Below, piece by piece: positions 1 through 6,474 of a stretch of 11,101 nucleotides of DNA. This stretch comes from Thiotrichaceae bacterium (GTDB taxonomy: Bacteria; Pseudomonadota; Gammaproteobacteria; Thiotrichales; Thiotrichaceae): contig WGBH01000413.1 of assembly GCA_015494435.1 (NCBI GenBank), positions 1 through 11,101 of the forward strand, read 5' to 3'. The position numbers were made by a program, and so were the translations under genes. The notes under the pieces are model-generated. The model worked only from the letters and a program-made list of their open reading frames with translations. It did not search any database and was not told the DNA's origin. The stretch's first letter is position 1. Each line of letters opens with the position of its first letter.

Positions 1-2
1 CT

Positions 3-230
3 TCTAAAATGCTGTGGGATGGTTCAATACTGGATAACCTTGGAGGGAAATCTTCAATTCTCTTTAAAGGCATCCGTGTTGGACGTGACGTTCATGGTAG
101 TCGGAATATCCTGATTCGGTTTTTAACTAACGTTCTGGAAGTCACAGAACTCAGGGAAGCTCACTCCCTAATCAGAACCAATAGCGCAATATTTAAACAA
201 AATATCGGCGGTTTTGGCGGTTTTAAGTGA
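3..230 (+). pseudogene. Decayed C-terminal remnant of a TnpB-type (IS605/IS1341) transposon nuclease
   Basis: The reading frame is open from the window edge (first ATG at 9) to a TGA at 228-230. It contains LGGKSS, then RDVHGSRNIL about 16 residues further on. TnpB C-termini have a zinc ribbon (CxxCG, often followed by LGG and CxxC) and then a RuvC-III motif of the form RDxxxARNI. The Asp and the RNI are present here. The zinc-ribbon cysteines are absent from this frame, and the spacing before RDVHG looks shortened. A TGC-TGT-GGG run at 10-18 lies in another frame, which would fit a frameshift. The rest of the nuclease would lie left of the window and cannot be seen. The family call is from motif memory, so a short unrelated ORF is possible. 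The stop is only 22 bases before the next start, so the downstream gene's promoter may lie inside this relic. Confidence 0.45.
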
Positions 231-252
231 GAGACAAAGGTATTATTAACCA

Positions 253-1548
253 ATGAGTAATATGAGTTCTAAAGAGATACAGCAGAAAATAGCATCAGCA
301 CGTACTAAGCTTATCTTAGATAAGCCTTTTCTTGGAGCCTTGGTTTTACGCTTGCCACTACAAGAGGCAAATCCAAACTGGTGTAAAACCACAGGAACAG
401 ATGCGCGTAAGTTTTATTATAATCCCAAATATATCGAGGAATTACGCCCTGCCGAAATGCAATTTGTTTTAGCGCATGAGGCTTTACACTGTGCTTTATC
501 GCATTTTGCACGTAAAGAGCATCGAGTAACTCATCGCTGGGATCTTGCCTGTGACTATGCCATTAACCCCATTTTGATTGCGGATGGCTTAACAGCACCG
601 CCTAATGTGATGGTGCTCAAACAATATCAAGGTATGTCTGCGGAAGAAATTTACCCACTATTACGCGACAATGATCACAGTGAAACAATGGATCAGCATC
701 TTTATGATAAACAAGATAATCCTAGCGAAGGTGGAGAGGAACAACAAGAAAACCCATTAGATCAGCAAAATAATAATACCCCCTCCTCTAAAAAGAATAA
801 ATCCAATAGCAATAAAAAGAAAGATGACAATAAAGAGTCAAAAGGCACAGGTGAGCAACAATTTGATCCAATAGCAGGTGGCAATACTGCTCCTCCTCCT
901 CCGCTTAATCAATCAGAAGCAGAAGAGCTAAGTGTTCAATGGCAACAACGCATGGCAGGGGCTGCACAGCAAGCAGAACAAGCAGGAAAACTCAGTGCGG
1001 TGATGAAACGCCTAGTAGAAATATTATTACAACCCCGTCTACCGTGGCGTGCATTATTAGCACGTTATATGAGTGCCATGGCACGAGATGATTATAGTTA
1101 CCTGCGCCCATCAACGCGACGTGGACACCCTGCTATTTTCCCTACCCTCAAAAGTAATGAAGTGAATGTTCTCGTTGCTTTTGATGTCAGTGGCTCGGTG
1201 AGTGATAAAGAATTAAATGACTGTCTTTCAGAAATTAATGCCATTAAAGGGCAAATGCGGGCGCAAATTACACTGCTCGCCTGTGATTCTGAGATAATTG
1301 AAGGCTTTCCTTATGTCTTTGAACCTTGGGAAGAAGCCAATTTTCCTATTGAAATAGCAGGCGGAGGCACAACTGATTTTCGTCCCGTGTTTAACTGGGC
1401 TGAACAACAGGATAGACAACCTGACATTATGATTTATTTTACCGATGCACAAGGAAACTTTCCTGCTTACCCGCCTAGTTATGATGTTATTTGGCTAGTA
1501 AAAGGCAAAGGGCAAGTCCCTTGGGGACAACGAATACAGCTTAATTAA
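253..1548 (+). CDS. Putative metallopeptidase / VWA-like two-domain protein (DUF2201 type)
   Basis: The 431-residue protein has two domains joined by a polar linker. The N-terminal part (about 10-130) carries HEALH at 75-79 in the context FVLAHEALHCALSHFAR, an HExxH zinc-site pattern typical of the DUF2201 N-terminal metallopeptidase-like domain. Residues about 145-215 are low complexity, rich in Gln, Asn, Lys and Ser. The C-terminal part (about 300-431) is VWA-like: DVSGS at 311-315 is the DxSxS metal-site motif, and GGGTTDFRP at 370-378 is the usual second metal-site segment. There is no signal peptide or membrane segment, so the protein is probably cytoplasmic. Family members usually sit directly downstream of a MoxR-class AAA+ ATPase and are thought to act with it as a chaperone pair. 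Here the gene instead follows a transposon relic. AAAGG at 236-240 is a somewhat distant ribosome site for the ATG at 253; a second ATG at 262 is possible. The substrate is unknown. Confidence 0.9.
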   Translation: MSNMSSKEIQQKIASARTKLILDKPFLGALVLRLPLQEANPNWCKTTGTDARKFYYNPKYIEELRPAEMQFVLAHEALHCALSHFARKEHRVTHRWDLACDYAINPILIADGLTAPPNVMVLKQYQGMSAEEIYPLLRDNDHSETMDQHLYDKQDNPSEGGEEQQENPLDQQNNNTPSSKKNKSNSNKKKDDNKESKGTGEQQFDPIAGGNTAPPPPLNQSEAEELSVQWQQRMAGAAQQAEQAGKLSAVMKRLVEILLQPRLPWRALLARYMSAMARDDYSYLRPSTRRGHPAIFPTLKSNEVNVLVAFDVSGSVSDKELNDCLSEINAIKGQMRAQITLLACDSEIIEGFPYVFEPWEEANFPIEIAGGGTTDFRPVFNWAEQQDRQPDIMIYFTDAQGNFPAYPPSYDVIWLVKGKGQVPWGQRIQLN

Positions 1549-1563
1549 GCTACTCCAAGGGAC
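1516..1563. repeat. Nested inverted repeats across the stop codon of the VWA gene
   Basis: GTCCCTTGG (1516-1524) is matched by its exact reverse complement CCAAGGGAC (1555-1563). Between them lies the 14-base perfect palindrome AGCTTAATTAAGCT (1538-1551), which contains the TAA stop at 1546-1548. GTCCC-TTG-GGGAC at 1516-1528 can also fold alone. No T-run follows on the + strand, so it is not a classical intrinsic terminator. It may still serve as a 3'-end structure between convergent genes. Confidence 0.45.
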
Positions 1564-1577
1564 TAAACACATCATTA

Positions 1578-1714
1578 GGACTACGTTATCCCTGTACAAG
1601 ACATTATTGGTTAATTCTTTTTATATCAAATAGTATGACTTTATAGTTGTTTATTGGATTACGTTATCTCACAGAGCCGACAAATCCAAACCGTAGGTCA
1701 GGTTAGATTTTTTT
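1578..1714. repeat. Repeat-rich convergent spacer with a REP-like GTAGGTC segment
   Basis: GGACTACGTTATC (1578-1590) recurs as GGATTACGTTATC (1656-1668), 12 of 13 bases identical. TTGGATT (1654-1660) pairs with AATCCAA (1683-1689). CCGTAGGTCAGGTTAG (1691-1706) follows and leads into a run of seven T (1708-1714). CGTAGGTCGGGTTAG-like words next to an inverted repeat are common in dispersed intergenic repeats of many proteobacteria. I therefore read this as a degraded member of such a family. The hairpin plus T-run might also help terminate rightward transcripts, but the T-run is too far from the stem for a clean terminator. Confidence 0.35.
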
Positions 1715-1750
1715 GCTCGCATCATAAGCTATAGCTAAAATAATAACTCA

Positions 1751-1801
1751 GGAATCTTAACTTTAGTCGGTACGAATTGCACAGGCTAAAGCTTAGACTC
1801 C
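1751..1801 (-). repeat. Hairpin repeat, copy A, directly after lolA
   Basis: The arms are GGAATCTTAACTTTAG (1751-1766) and CTAAAGCTTAGACTCC (1786-1801), with a 19-base loop. Read as minus-strand RNA, 15 of 16 positions pair, two of them as G-U. The hairpin begins 3 bases after the lolA TAA stop, so it could protect or end the lolA message. No T-run follows, so it is not a textbook terminator. It is related in sequence to the hairpin behind ftsK (2544-2596). Confidence 0.55.
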
Positions 1802-1804
1802 TTT

Positions 1805-2467
1805 TTAAGATGGTGTACCGATCACGTCAACATCAGCGGGTGGTTTAAAGTAGAATTGTTTACTGCTAACAGGAGCATTATTGCGCACGTTTAAATTAAT
1901 CACTGTCTTTTGACCCAGTTTATCAAACATCACCATTTTGCGTAAATCACCCTTAGGATCTAAACCTAATTGAATATTTTTAAAATCACGCGAGTTACGG
2001 TGTGGTTTTAGATCGAACCAATCTAACCCCCCTGTTTTTTCAGCCATTTGACTCACTTGAAATTGTGAGTCAGGGGAGGCTTTTCGAGTCAATACAGCAA
2101 TCGGAGTGCTTGAAATAGCTGCATGCATTGGCTTAACGGTCACTTGATCTAAGTCTTTATCATAAATCCAGACATTTCTGCCATCTGCTATGATTTCCTG
2201 AGGTTCAGGGGTTGAATAAACCCAGCGAAACTTTCCTGGACGGTTGAGATACAACTGCCCTGCTGCCTTTTGGATTATTTTTCCTTTTTTATCATAAACT
2301 TGTTGATTAAAAGAACCTACTAAAGAAGTTACCTGTATAAAAAAATTATTCAAACGTTCTCTCGCAGCGTTTTGTGTTGCTGCAACGATTGCACTGTAAC
2401 CTAGCCCCATCAGTAAAACACTTGTAATCAATGTTTTAGTAACTGTTCTCATTGCTATTTTTTTCAT
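1805..2467 (-). CDS. lolA: Outer-membrane lipoprotein carrier protein LolA
   Basis: LolA is the periplasmic shuttle that takes lipoproteins from the LolCDE inner-membrane transporter to the LolB receptor on the outer membrane. The precursor is 220 residues, close to the family's usual length. A basic N-terminus and hydrophobic stretch (about 7-30) form a Sec signal peptide, with likely cleavage near residue 29 or 30. The mature part shows the family signature in order: FNQQVYDKKGK, a Gly before LYLNRPGKFRW, then PEPQEIIADG and VWIYDKDLDQVTV. The RPGKFRW segment contains the conserved Arg. AAGGG on the minus strand (2478-2474) sits 6 bases before the ATG, which fixes the start. The gene lies 150 bases after ftsK in the same direction, as in E. 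coli, with a large hairpin element between them. The rarA gene that often follows is not in this window. Confidence 0.95.
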   Translation of the reverse strand: MKKIAMRTVTKTLITSVLLMGLGYSAIVAATQNAARERLNNFFIQVTSLVGSFNQQVYDKKGKIIQKAAGQLYLNRPGKFRWVYSTPEPQEIIADGRNVWIYDKDLDQVTVKPMHAAISSTPIAVLTRKASPDSQFQVSQMAEKTGGLDWFDLKPHRNSRDFKNIQLGLDPKGDLRKMVMFDKLGQKTVINLNVRNNAPVSSKQFYFKPPADVDVIGTPS

Positions 2468-2510
2468 TTAACACCCTTCGTAATCTATAATTTATATTAA
2501 TAATTAATAC

Positions 2511-2616
2511 AACTTCTCATAAACTATGGGCAAGACCATATTTTTGGAGTTTAAGTTTTAGCTTATCACTCGCAGAAACTAAAGCTTGAACTCCAATCTA
2601 TTAATCATGAGAAGTT
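2511..2616. repeat. Large double inverted repeat between ftsK and lolA; hairpin repeat, copy B
   Basis: The outer arms AACTTCTCAT (2511-2520) and ATGAGAAGTT (2607-2616) are exact reverse complements. Inside them, TTGGAGTTTAAGTTTTAG (2544-2561) faces CTAAAGCTTGAACTCCAA (2579-2596) with a 17-base loop: 16 of 18 pair, and the two exceptions are G-U in the plus-strand RNA. TATGG/CCATA (2525-2529, 2536-2540) forms a third small hairpin. The element starts one base after the ftsK stop codon. It could be a small non-coding mobile element (MITE-like) or an mRNA processing structure. I saw no clear target-site duplication. Confidence 0.6.
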
Positions 2617-2617
2617 A

Positions 2618-5047
2618 CTAATTAGCAACAGGCTCAGGTACTAGAACTTCACGCGTTCCTTTTGATTGAACTGGACTAACAATTCCTGCCGCTTCCATAT
2701 CTTCTATCATTGTTGCGGCACGGTTATACCCTATTTTCAAACGTCGTTGCAAGTAAGATATAGAGGCTCGACGGGATTCTGTCACAATAGCAACTGCTTC
2801 GTCATAGAGTGCATCACCTTCTCTATCTGCTAAAGGCTCTAAACCTGGAATAGCCCCCTTAGCACCACCGGTCTCTTTTAAGACATTAGCAAGGTATTCG
2901 GGTTCTCCTTGCGATTTAATATAATTAACAACATCTTCTACTTCTTGATCGGCAACAAATGCCCCATGGACTCGTTGTGGCAAACCTGTTCCAGGTGGCA
3001 AATAAAGCATATCACCTAAACCAAGTAATTGCTCTGCGCCCCCTTGATCCAAGACAGTACGTGAATCAATTTTTGTAGATACCTGAAAAGCGATACGTGA
3101 GGGTATATTTGCCTTAATCAAACCTGTAATAACATCGACAGAAGGTCTTTGGGTAGCTAAAATTAAATGTATTCCTGAAGCACGCGCCTTTTGTGCTAAA
3201 CGTGCAATCAATTCTTCAACCTTTTTACCAACGACCATTATCATATCGGCAAATTCATCAACCACAACCACAATATAAGGTAGCGGTTCTAGTATTTTAG
3301 GTTGAGTATCAATATGCTTAGTTGGGTCATAACTTGGATCCATAATTGGCTTGCCATTTTTAATCGCTTCAGCCACTTTTTCATTATAACCTGCAATACT
3401 ACGCACTTTTACATGCGACATCATCGCATAACGACGCTCCATTTCACCTACACACCAACGCAACGCATTCGCCGCATCTTTCATATCAGTAACAACTGGA
3501 GTTAATAAGTGTGGAATTCCCTCATAAGTACTTAATTCTAACATCTTAGGATCAATAAGAATTAATTTAACCTGCTCAGGAGTCGATTTATAAAGTAAGC
3601 TCATCAACATCGCATTAACTGCCACGGATTTACCTGAACCTGTTGTACCCGCGACCAATAAATGGGGCATTTTGCTCAGATCAGCAACCACCGCCCTTCC
3701 ACCAATTGATTTACCTAAAACTAATGTTAAAGGTGATTCGGATTCTTTAAATTCTTTAGAATCTATAATATCTCGAATCACCACTAAATCACGTTTAGCA
3801 TTAGGGACTTCAATACCAATGGTTGTTTTACCTGGGATGACTTCAACAATACGAACACTCATCACCCCCATATTACGCGCTAAATCTTTTGCTAGTCCCG
3901 TAATCTTACTCACTTTAGTCCCTGCTGGGAGTTGTAGTTCAAAACGTGTCACAATAGGACCTTGTTGTCGGCTTTCTATTGTTACGCCATGAACACCATA
4001 ATCTTGTAATGAGCTAATGATTCTTTCTGAAATTTCATTAAGGGCTGCAATATCTTCTGATGAATTCTCACCTTGGCCTTCAGGTGCAACATTGAGTAAT
4101 TGCACTGAGGGTAATGATAATACCTTTGCTTTTGAACCAGATGCTTTTTTCTTAGAAGGTTTCTCAGCCTTTTCTGATGAATCTACTTTACTAACAGATG
4201 TATCATCACTAGTATTTTTAGTCGCTTCTAAATTTAATATCTCTTCCGACACACCTAACTTTTCTTCTTTATTGCTACCACCGTCTACCTTGTTAGTAAC
4301 AACTGGAACAGCATTAGATGTTTCTTTACTCTCTATTTTTTTCTTTTTTAATAATGCTGGTAAGCTAGCAGCAGCACCTGCCATCCCTACTGCACTTGCT
4401 CCTATTTTTGTGATCAATGAGGGCTTTTTATCTGCTTTTTTATCACTAGAGTCATCCCCAAATAAATGATCAAAGGCATCTAAAACTTTGTCTCCCACAT
4501 AGTCAATAATTTTCACCCAAGAGATGTCAGCAATCAAAGTGACCCCTGCAAAAAAGCCTCCAAATAATAGTAAAATTGCACCAAAATGCCCCAGCATAAA
4601 GATAAATATTTTAGCAACCGCAAGACCCAATAAACCACCTGCTTTATAAATCATTTCACTTTCAGGCCATAAGAGAGTCGCTAGACCACAACCTGATAAT
4701 AAAGCAAGAACTCCCCCCAGTAGAGCTAACCATAGATTGATACCTTTCAAATCAATCGCAGACTTACGCGCTAAAGAGAAACCTAACAGCAACAAAGCAA
4801 GAGGAATGATGTAGGAGAGATAACCCAGAAAACCTATCAATACATCAGCAAGAAAGGCACCTGCGGAGCCTGCTTTATTTTGCACACCAGCGTCAGTATC
4901 ATGAACAAATAAGCCTGGATCATTAGGATGGTAAGTTAATAAAGCTAGCAAAACAATCGCTGCTACACACGAGAAAAACAAGACGCTCGTCTGTTGCAAA
5001 CTTAGTCGTTTTTTATCGTTTAAATCTATTTTTTCAGCCAAAATCAT
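2618..5047 (-). CDS. ftsK: DNA translocase FtsK
   Basis: FtsK anchors at the division septum and pumps DNA so that chromosome dimers can be resolved and termini segregated. From the ATG at 5047 the protein has 809 residues. The N-terminal region (about 20-175) has the hydrophobic segments of the FtsK membrane domain. A charged Lys/Ser-rich linker spans about 185-310 and is far shorter than in E. coli (1329 residues in total), as in many other bacteria. The motor follows, with Walker A GTTGSGKS at 467-474 and Walker B ending VVVVDE (D597, E598). The C-terminal 60 residues form the winged-helix gamma domain (SRRASISYLQRRLKIGYNRA), which reads polar DNA signals and contacts XerD. The start is uncertain. 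AGGGGA abuts the ATG at 5047, and a TTG at 5041 would have better spacing. A TTG at 5065 lacks a nearby ribosome site. Confidence 0.95.
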   Translation of the reverse strand: MILAEKIDLNDKKRLSLQQTSVLFFSCVAAIVLLALLTYHPNDPGLFVHDTDAGVQNKAGSAGAFLADVLIGFLGYLSYIIPLALLLLGFSLARKSAIDLKGINLWLALLGGVLALLSGCGLATLLWPESEMIYKAGGLLGLAVAKIFIFMLGHFGAILLLFGGFFAGVTLIADISWVKIIDYVGDKVLDAFDHLFGDDSSDKKADKKPSLITKIGASAVGMAGAAASLPALLKKKKIESKETSNAVPVVTNKVDGGSNKEEKLGVSEEILNLEATKNTSDDTSVSKVDSSEKAEKPSKKKASGSKAKVLSLPSVQLLNVAPEGQGENSSEDIAALNEISERIISSLQDYGVHGVTIESRQQGPIVTRFELQLPAGTKVSKITGLAKDLARNMGVMSVRIVEVIPGKTTIGIEVPNAKRDLVVIRDIIDSKEFKESESPLTLVLGKSIGGRAVVADLSKMPHLLVAGTTGSGKSVAVNAMLMSLLYKSTPEQVKLILIDPKMLELSTYEGIPHLLTPVVTDMKDAANALRWCVGEMERRYAMMSHVKVRSIAGYNEKVAEAIKNGKPIMDPSYDPTKHIDTQPKILEPLPYIVVVVDEFADMIMVVGKKVEELIARLAQKARASGIHLILATQRPSVDVITGLIKANIPSRIAFQVSTKIDSRTVLDQGGAEQLLGLGDMLYLPPGTGLPQRVHGAFVADQEVEDVVNYIKSQGEPEYLANVLKETGGAKGAIPGLEPLADREGDALYDEAVAIVTESRRASISYLQRRLKIGYNRAATMIEDMEAAGIVSPVQSKGTREVLVPEPVAN

Positions 5048-5110
5048 TCCCCTGATTTTCAACAATTGTAGTCATTACTATCGTCCCTGACAGATTGTAT
5101 ATTACGTGGC

Positions 5111-5145
5111 ATTGCAGATGATATGGGACAACTTCCCCGTGCAAT
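5111..5145 (-). other. Possible hairpin in the ftsK leader
   Basis: ATTGCA (5111-5116) and TGCAAT (5140-5145) are inverted copies, with GGGA (5125-5128) and TCCC (5134-5137) nested inside. The structure lies in the roughly 100-base untranslated leader expected from the promoter just upstream. A regulatory role is only a guess. Confidence 0.25.
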
Positions 5146-5155
5146 TAGAGCAAAA

Positions 5156-5164
5156 ATTATAGCA
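5156..5164 (-). promoter_or_regulatory. Extended -10 promoter for ftsK
   Basis: On the minus strand the sequence reads TGCTATAAT: a consensus -10 hexamer (5161-5156) preceded by the TGn extension. No good -35 box is seen at the normal distance, which suits an extended -10 promoter. Transcription would start near 5149, giving a leader of about 100 bases before the ftsK ATG. Confidence 0.45.
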
Positions 5165-5218
5165 AAATTCTATCACTATAATAAATAAACACAGATTAAA
5201 TTTCTAGGACTTTAAATC

Positions 5219-5382
5219 CTTAGATATTTCAGTAATCTAAGTTTTATAAACCGTTTGATATGCTAATGTACTGTCAAAATATATTTCATTGATTGGAATA
5301 AAATATCCTATACATTAGATTATATATCAGCGAGATCCTCTTGATTATAAAGGTAATTGGAATAAAAAAGAACCTATATCAG
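5219..5382. repeat. AT-rich divergent spacer with a hairpin and repeated words
   Basis: The ftsK-trxB spacer (5048-5496) has no convincing gene. CTTAGAT (5219-5225) pairs exactly with ATCTAAG (5235-5241) and is followed by TTTTAT. ATTGGAATAAAA occurs at 5292-5303 and 5356-5367, and TATATCAG at 5323-5330 and 5375-5382. Together these suggest a decayed tandem duplication or two binding sites for one regulator. In E. coli the equivalent place holds lrp. Confidence 0.3.
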
Positions 5383-5415
5383 TAACAAAAATAATAAATT
5401 CCTTTAATTAGAAGC

Positions 5416-5444
5416 TTTACCTTAACGCTTCCATTCTTTAGCAT
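5416..5444 (+). promoter_or_regulatory. Candidate promoter for trxB-aat
   Basis: TTTACC (5416-5421) and TAGCAT (5439-5444) are 17 bases apart, each matching 4 of 6 consensus positions. Transcription would start near 5451 and leave a leader of about 45 bases. The spacer is very AT-rich, so other -10-like words exist and this choice is tentative. Confidence 0.25.
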
Positions 5445-5482
5445 AGCCCCCATTATTTCTACATAACGACGACATAACAAAA

Positions 5483-5490
5483 TTTTGGAG
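5483..5490 (+). promoter_or_regulatory. trxB ribosome binding site
   Basis: TTTTGGAG ends 6 bases before the ATG at 5497. It overlaps an in-frame TTG at 5485, which rules that TTG out as the start and fixes the ATG. Confidence 0.7.
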
Positions 5491-5496
5491 AACTTT

Positions 5497-6471
5497 ATGA
5501 GTGATGCTACTAGCAACACCAAACATTGCCGATTATTGATTATAGGTTCAGGACCAGCAGGCTATACTGCAGCTGTTTATGCTGCACGCGCTAATCTAAA
5601 CCCTGTTATGGTAACAGGCATGGAACAGGGTGGGCAGTTAATGACAACAACTGATGTTGACAACTGGCCAGGTGATAATGAAGGGGTGCAAGGCCCAGAT
5701 TTAATGGCGCGAATGAAGCAACATGCGGAGCGTTTTGATACAGAAATTATTATCGACCACATCAATCGTGTTGATTTTAGTTCACGTCCTTTAAAACTAA
5801 CAGGTGACAGTGGTGATTATAGTTGTGATGCACTAATTATAGCGACAGGTGCAACCGCTATGTATCTTGGACTGGAGTCCGAAGAAGCCTTTAAGGGTCG
5901 CGGTGTTTCTGCTTGCGCTACCTGTGATGGTTTTTTCTATCGCAATCAAAAAGTTGCTGTGATTGGCGGTGGAAATACGGCAGTTGAAGAGGCACTTTAT
6001 TTATCCAATATCGCCGATGAAGTAATTTTAGTCCATCGTCGCGATGAATTACGTTCAGAAAAAATTCTACGCGATAAAATCAAAGAAAAAGCTCAAAATG
6101 GCAATATCACCATTATGTGGGATAATGTCTTAGAAGAAGTGCTAGGTGATAATGCAGGCGTTACGGGAATGCGGATTAAAAATGTTAAAACCGAAAAGAC
6201 ACAGGATATTGATGTACACGGTATTTTTATTGCCATTGGTCATCGACCCAACACCGATATTTTCAAAGGACATCTTGAAATGAAAAATGGCTACCTAACC
6301 GTACAAAGCGGCACCTCAGGCAATGCAACCCAAACCAGTATCGAAGGTATATATGCAGCAGGCGATGTTATGGATCATGTTTATCGCCAAGCCATTACCT
6401 CGGCAGGTACAGGCTGTATGGCAGCACTTGATGCTGAAAAATACCTCGATGAATTAGCAGAAAAAGAATAA
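5497..6471 (+). CDS. trxB: Thioredoxin-disulfide reductase
   Basis: This is the low-molecular-weight flavoenzyme that uses NADPH to reduce thioredoxin in the cytoplasm. The 324-residue length matches the family (E. coli 321). GSGPAGYTAA at 17-26 is the FAD-binding GxGxxG loop. The redox-active pair is C140-A-T-C143, followed by DGFFY. GGGNTAVEEA from 157 and HRRDELR form the NADPH-binding part, and GD at 289-290 is the second FAD contact before QAITSAGTGCMAALDAE. All key residues are present. It is the first gene of an operon with aat (3 bases between them) and is divergent from ftsK, as in E. coli except that cydDC is not interposed. Confidence 0.97.
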   Translation: MSDATSNTKHCRLLIIGSGPAGYTAAVYAARANLNPVMVTGMEQGGQLMTTTDVDNWPGDNEGVQGPDLMARMKQHAERFDTEIIIDHINRVDFSSRPLKLTGDSGDYSCDALIIATGATAMYLGLESEEAFKGRGVSACATCDGFFYRNQKVAVIGGGNTAVEEALYLSNIADEVILVHRRDELRSEKILRDKIKEKAQNGNITIMWDNVLEEVLGDNAGVTGMRIKNVKTEKTQDIDVHGIFIAIGHRPNTDIFKGHLEMKNGYLTVQSGTSGNATQTSIEGIYAAGDVMDHVYRQAITSAGTGCMAALDAEKYLDELAEKE

Positions 6472-6474
6472 TTA

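Noticed and set aside
2525..2545. TATGG/CCATA hairpin followed by five T on the + strand as a terminator
   Set aside because: No + strand gene ends nearby, and the stem is only 5 base pairs. It is better seen as part of the larger repeat.
3672..3992. + strand open frame within ftsK
   Set aside because: It is antisense to the conserved motor domain and shows no independent coding features.
4017..4469. Long open frame on the + strand within ftsK
   Set aside because: It is antisense to the FtsK linker and alpha-domain region, has no ribosome site, and the minus-strand frame has clear FtsK motifs.
5123..5188. 21-codon + strand ORF starting MGQLPRAIRAK, with a hairpin shortly after
   Set aside because: It has no clear ribosome site, overlaps the likely ftsK promoter and leader hairpin, and is not recognised. 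It is too short to support.
5485..5496. TTG start giving four extra residues to TrxB
   Set aside because: The TTG overlaps the GGAG ribosome site that serves the ATG at 5497.
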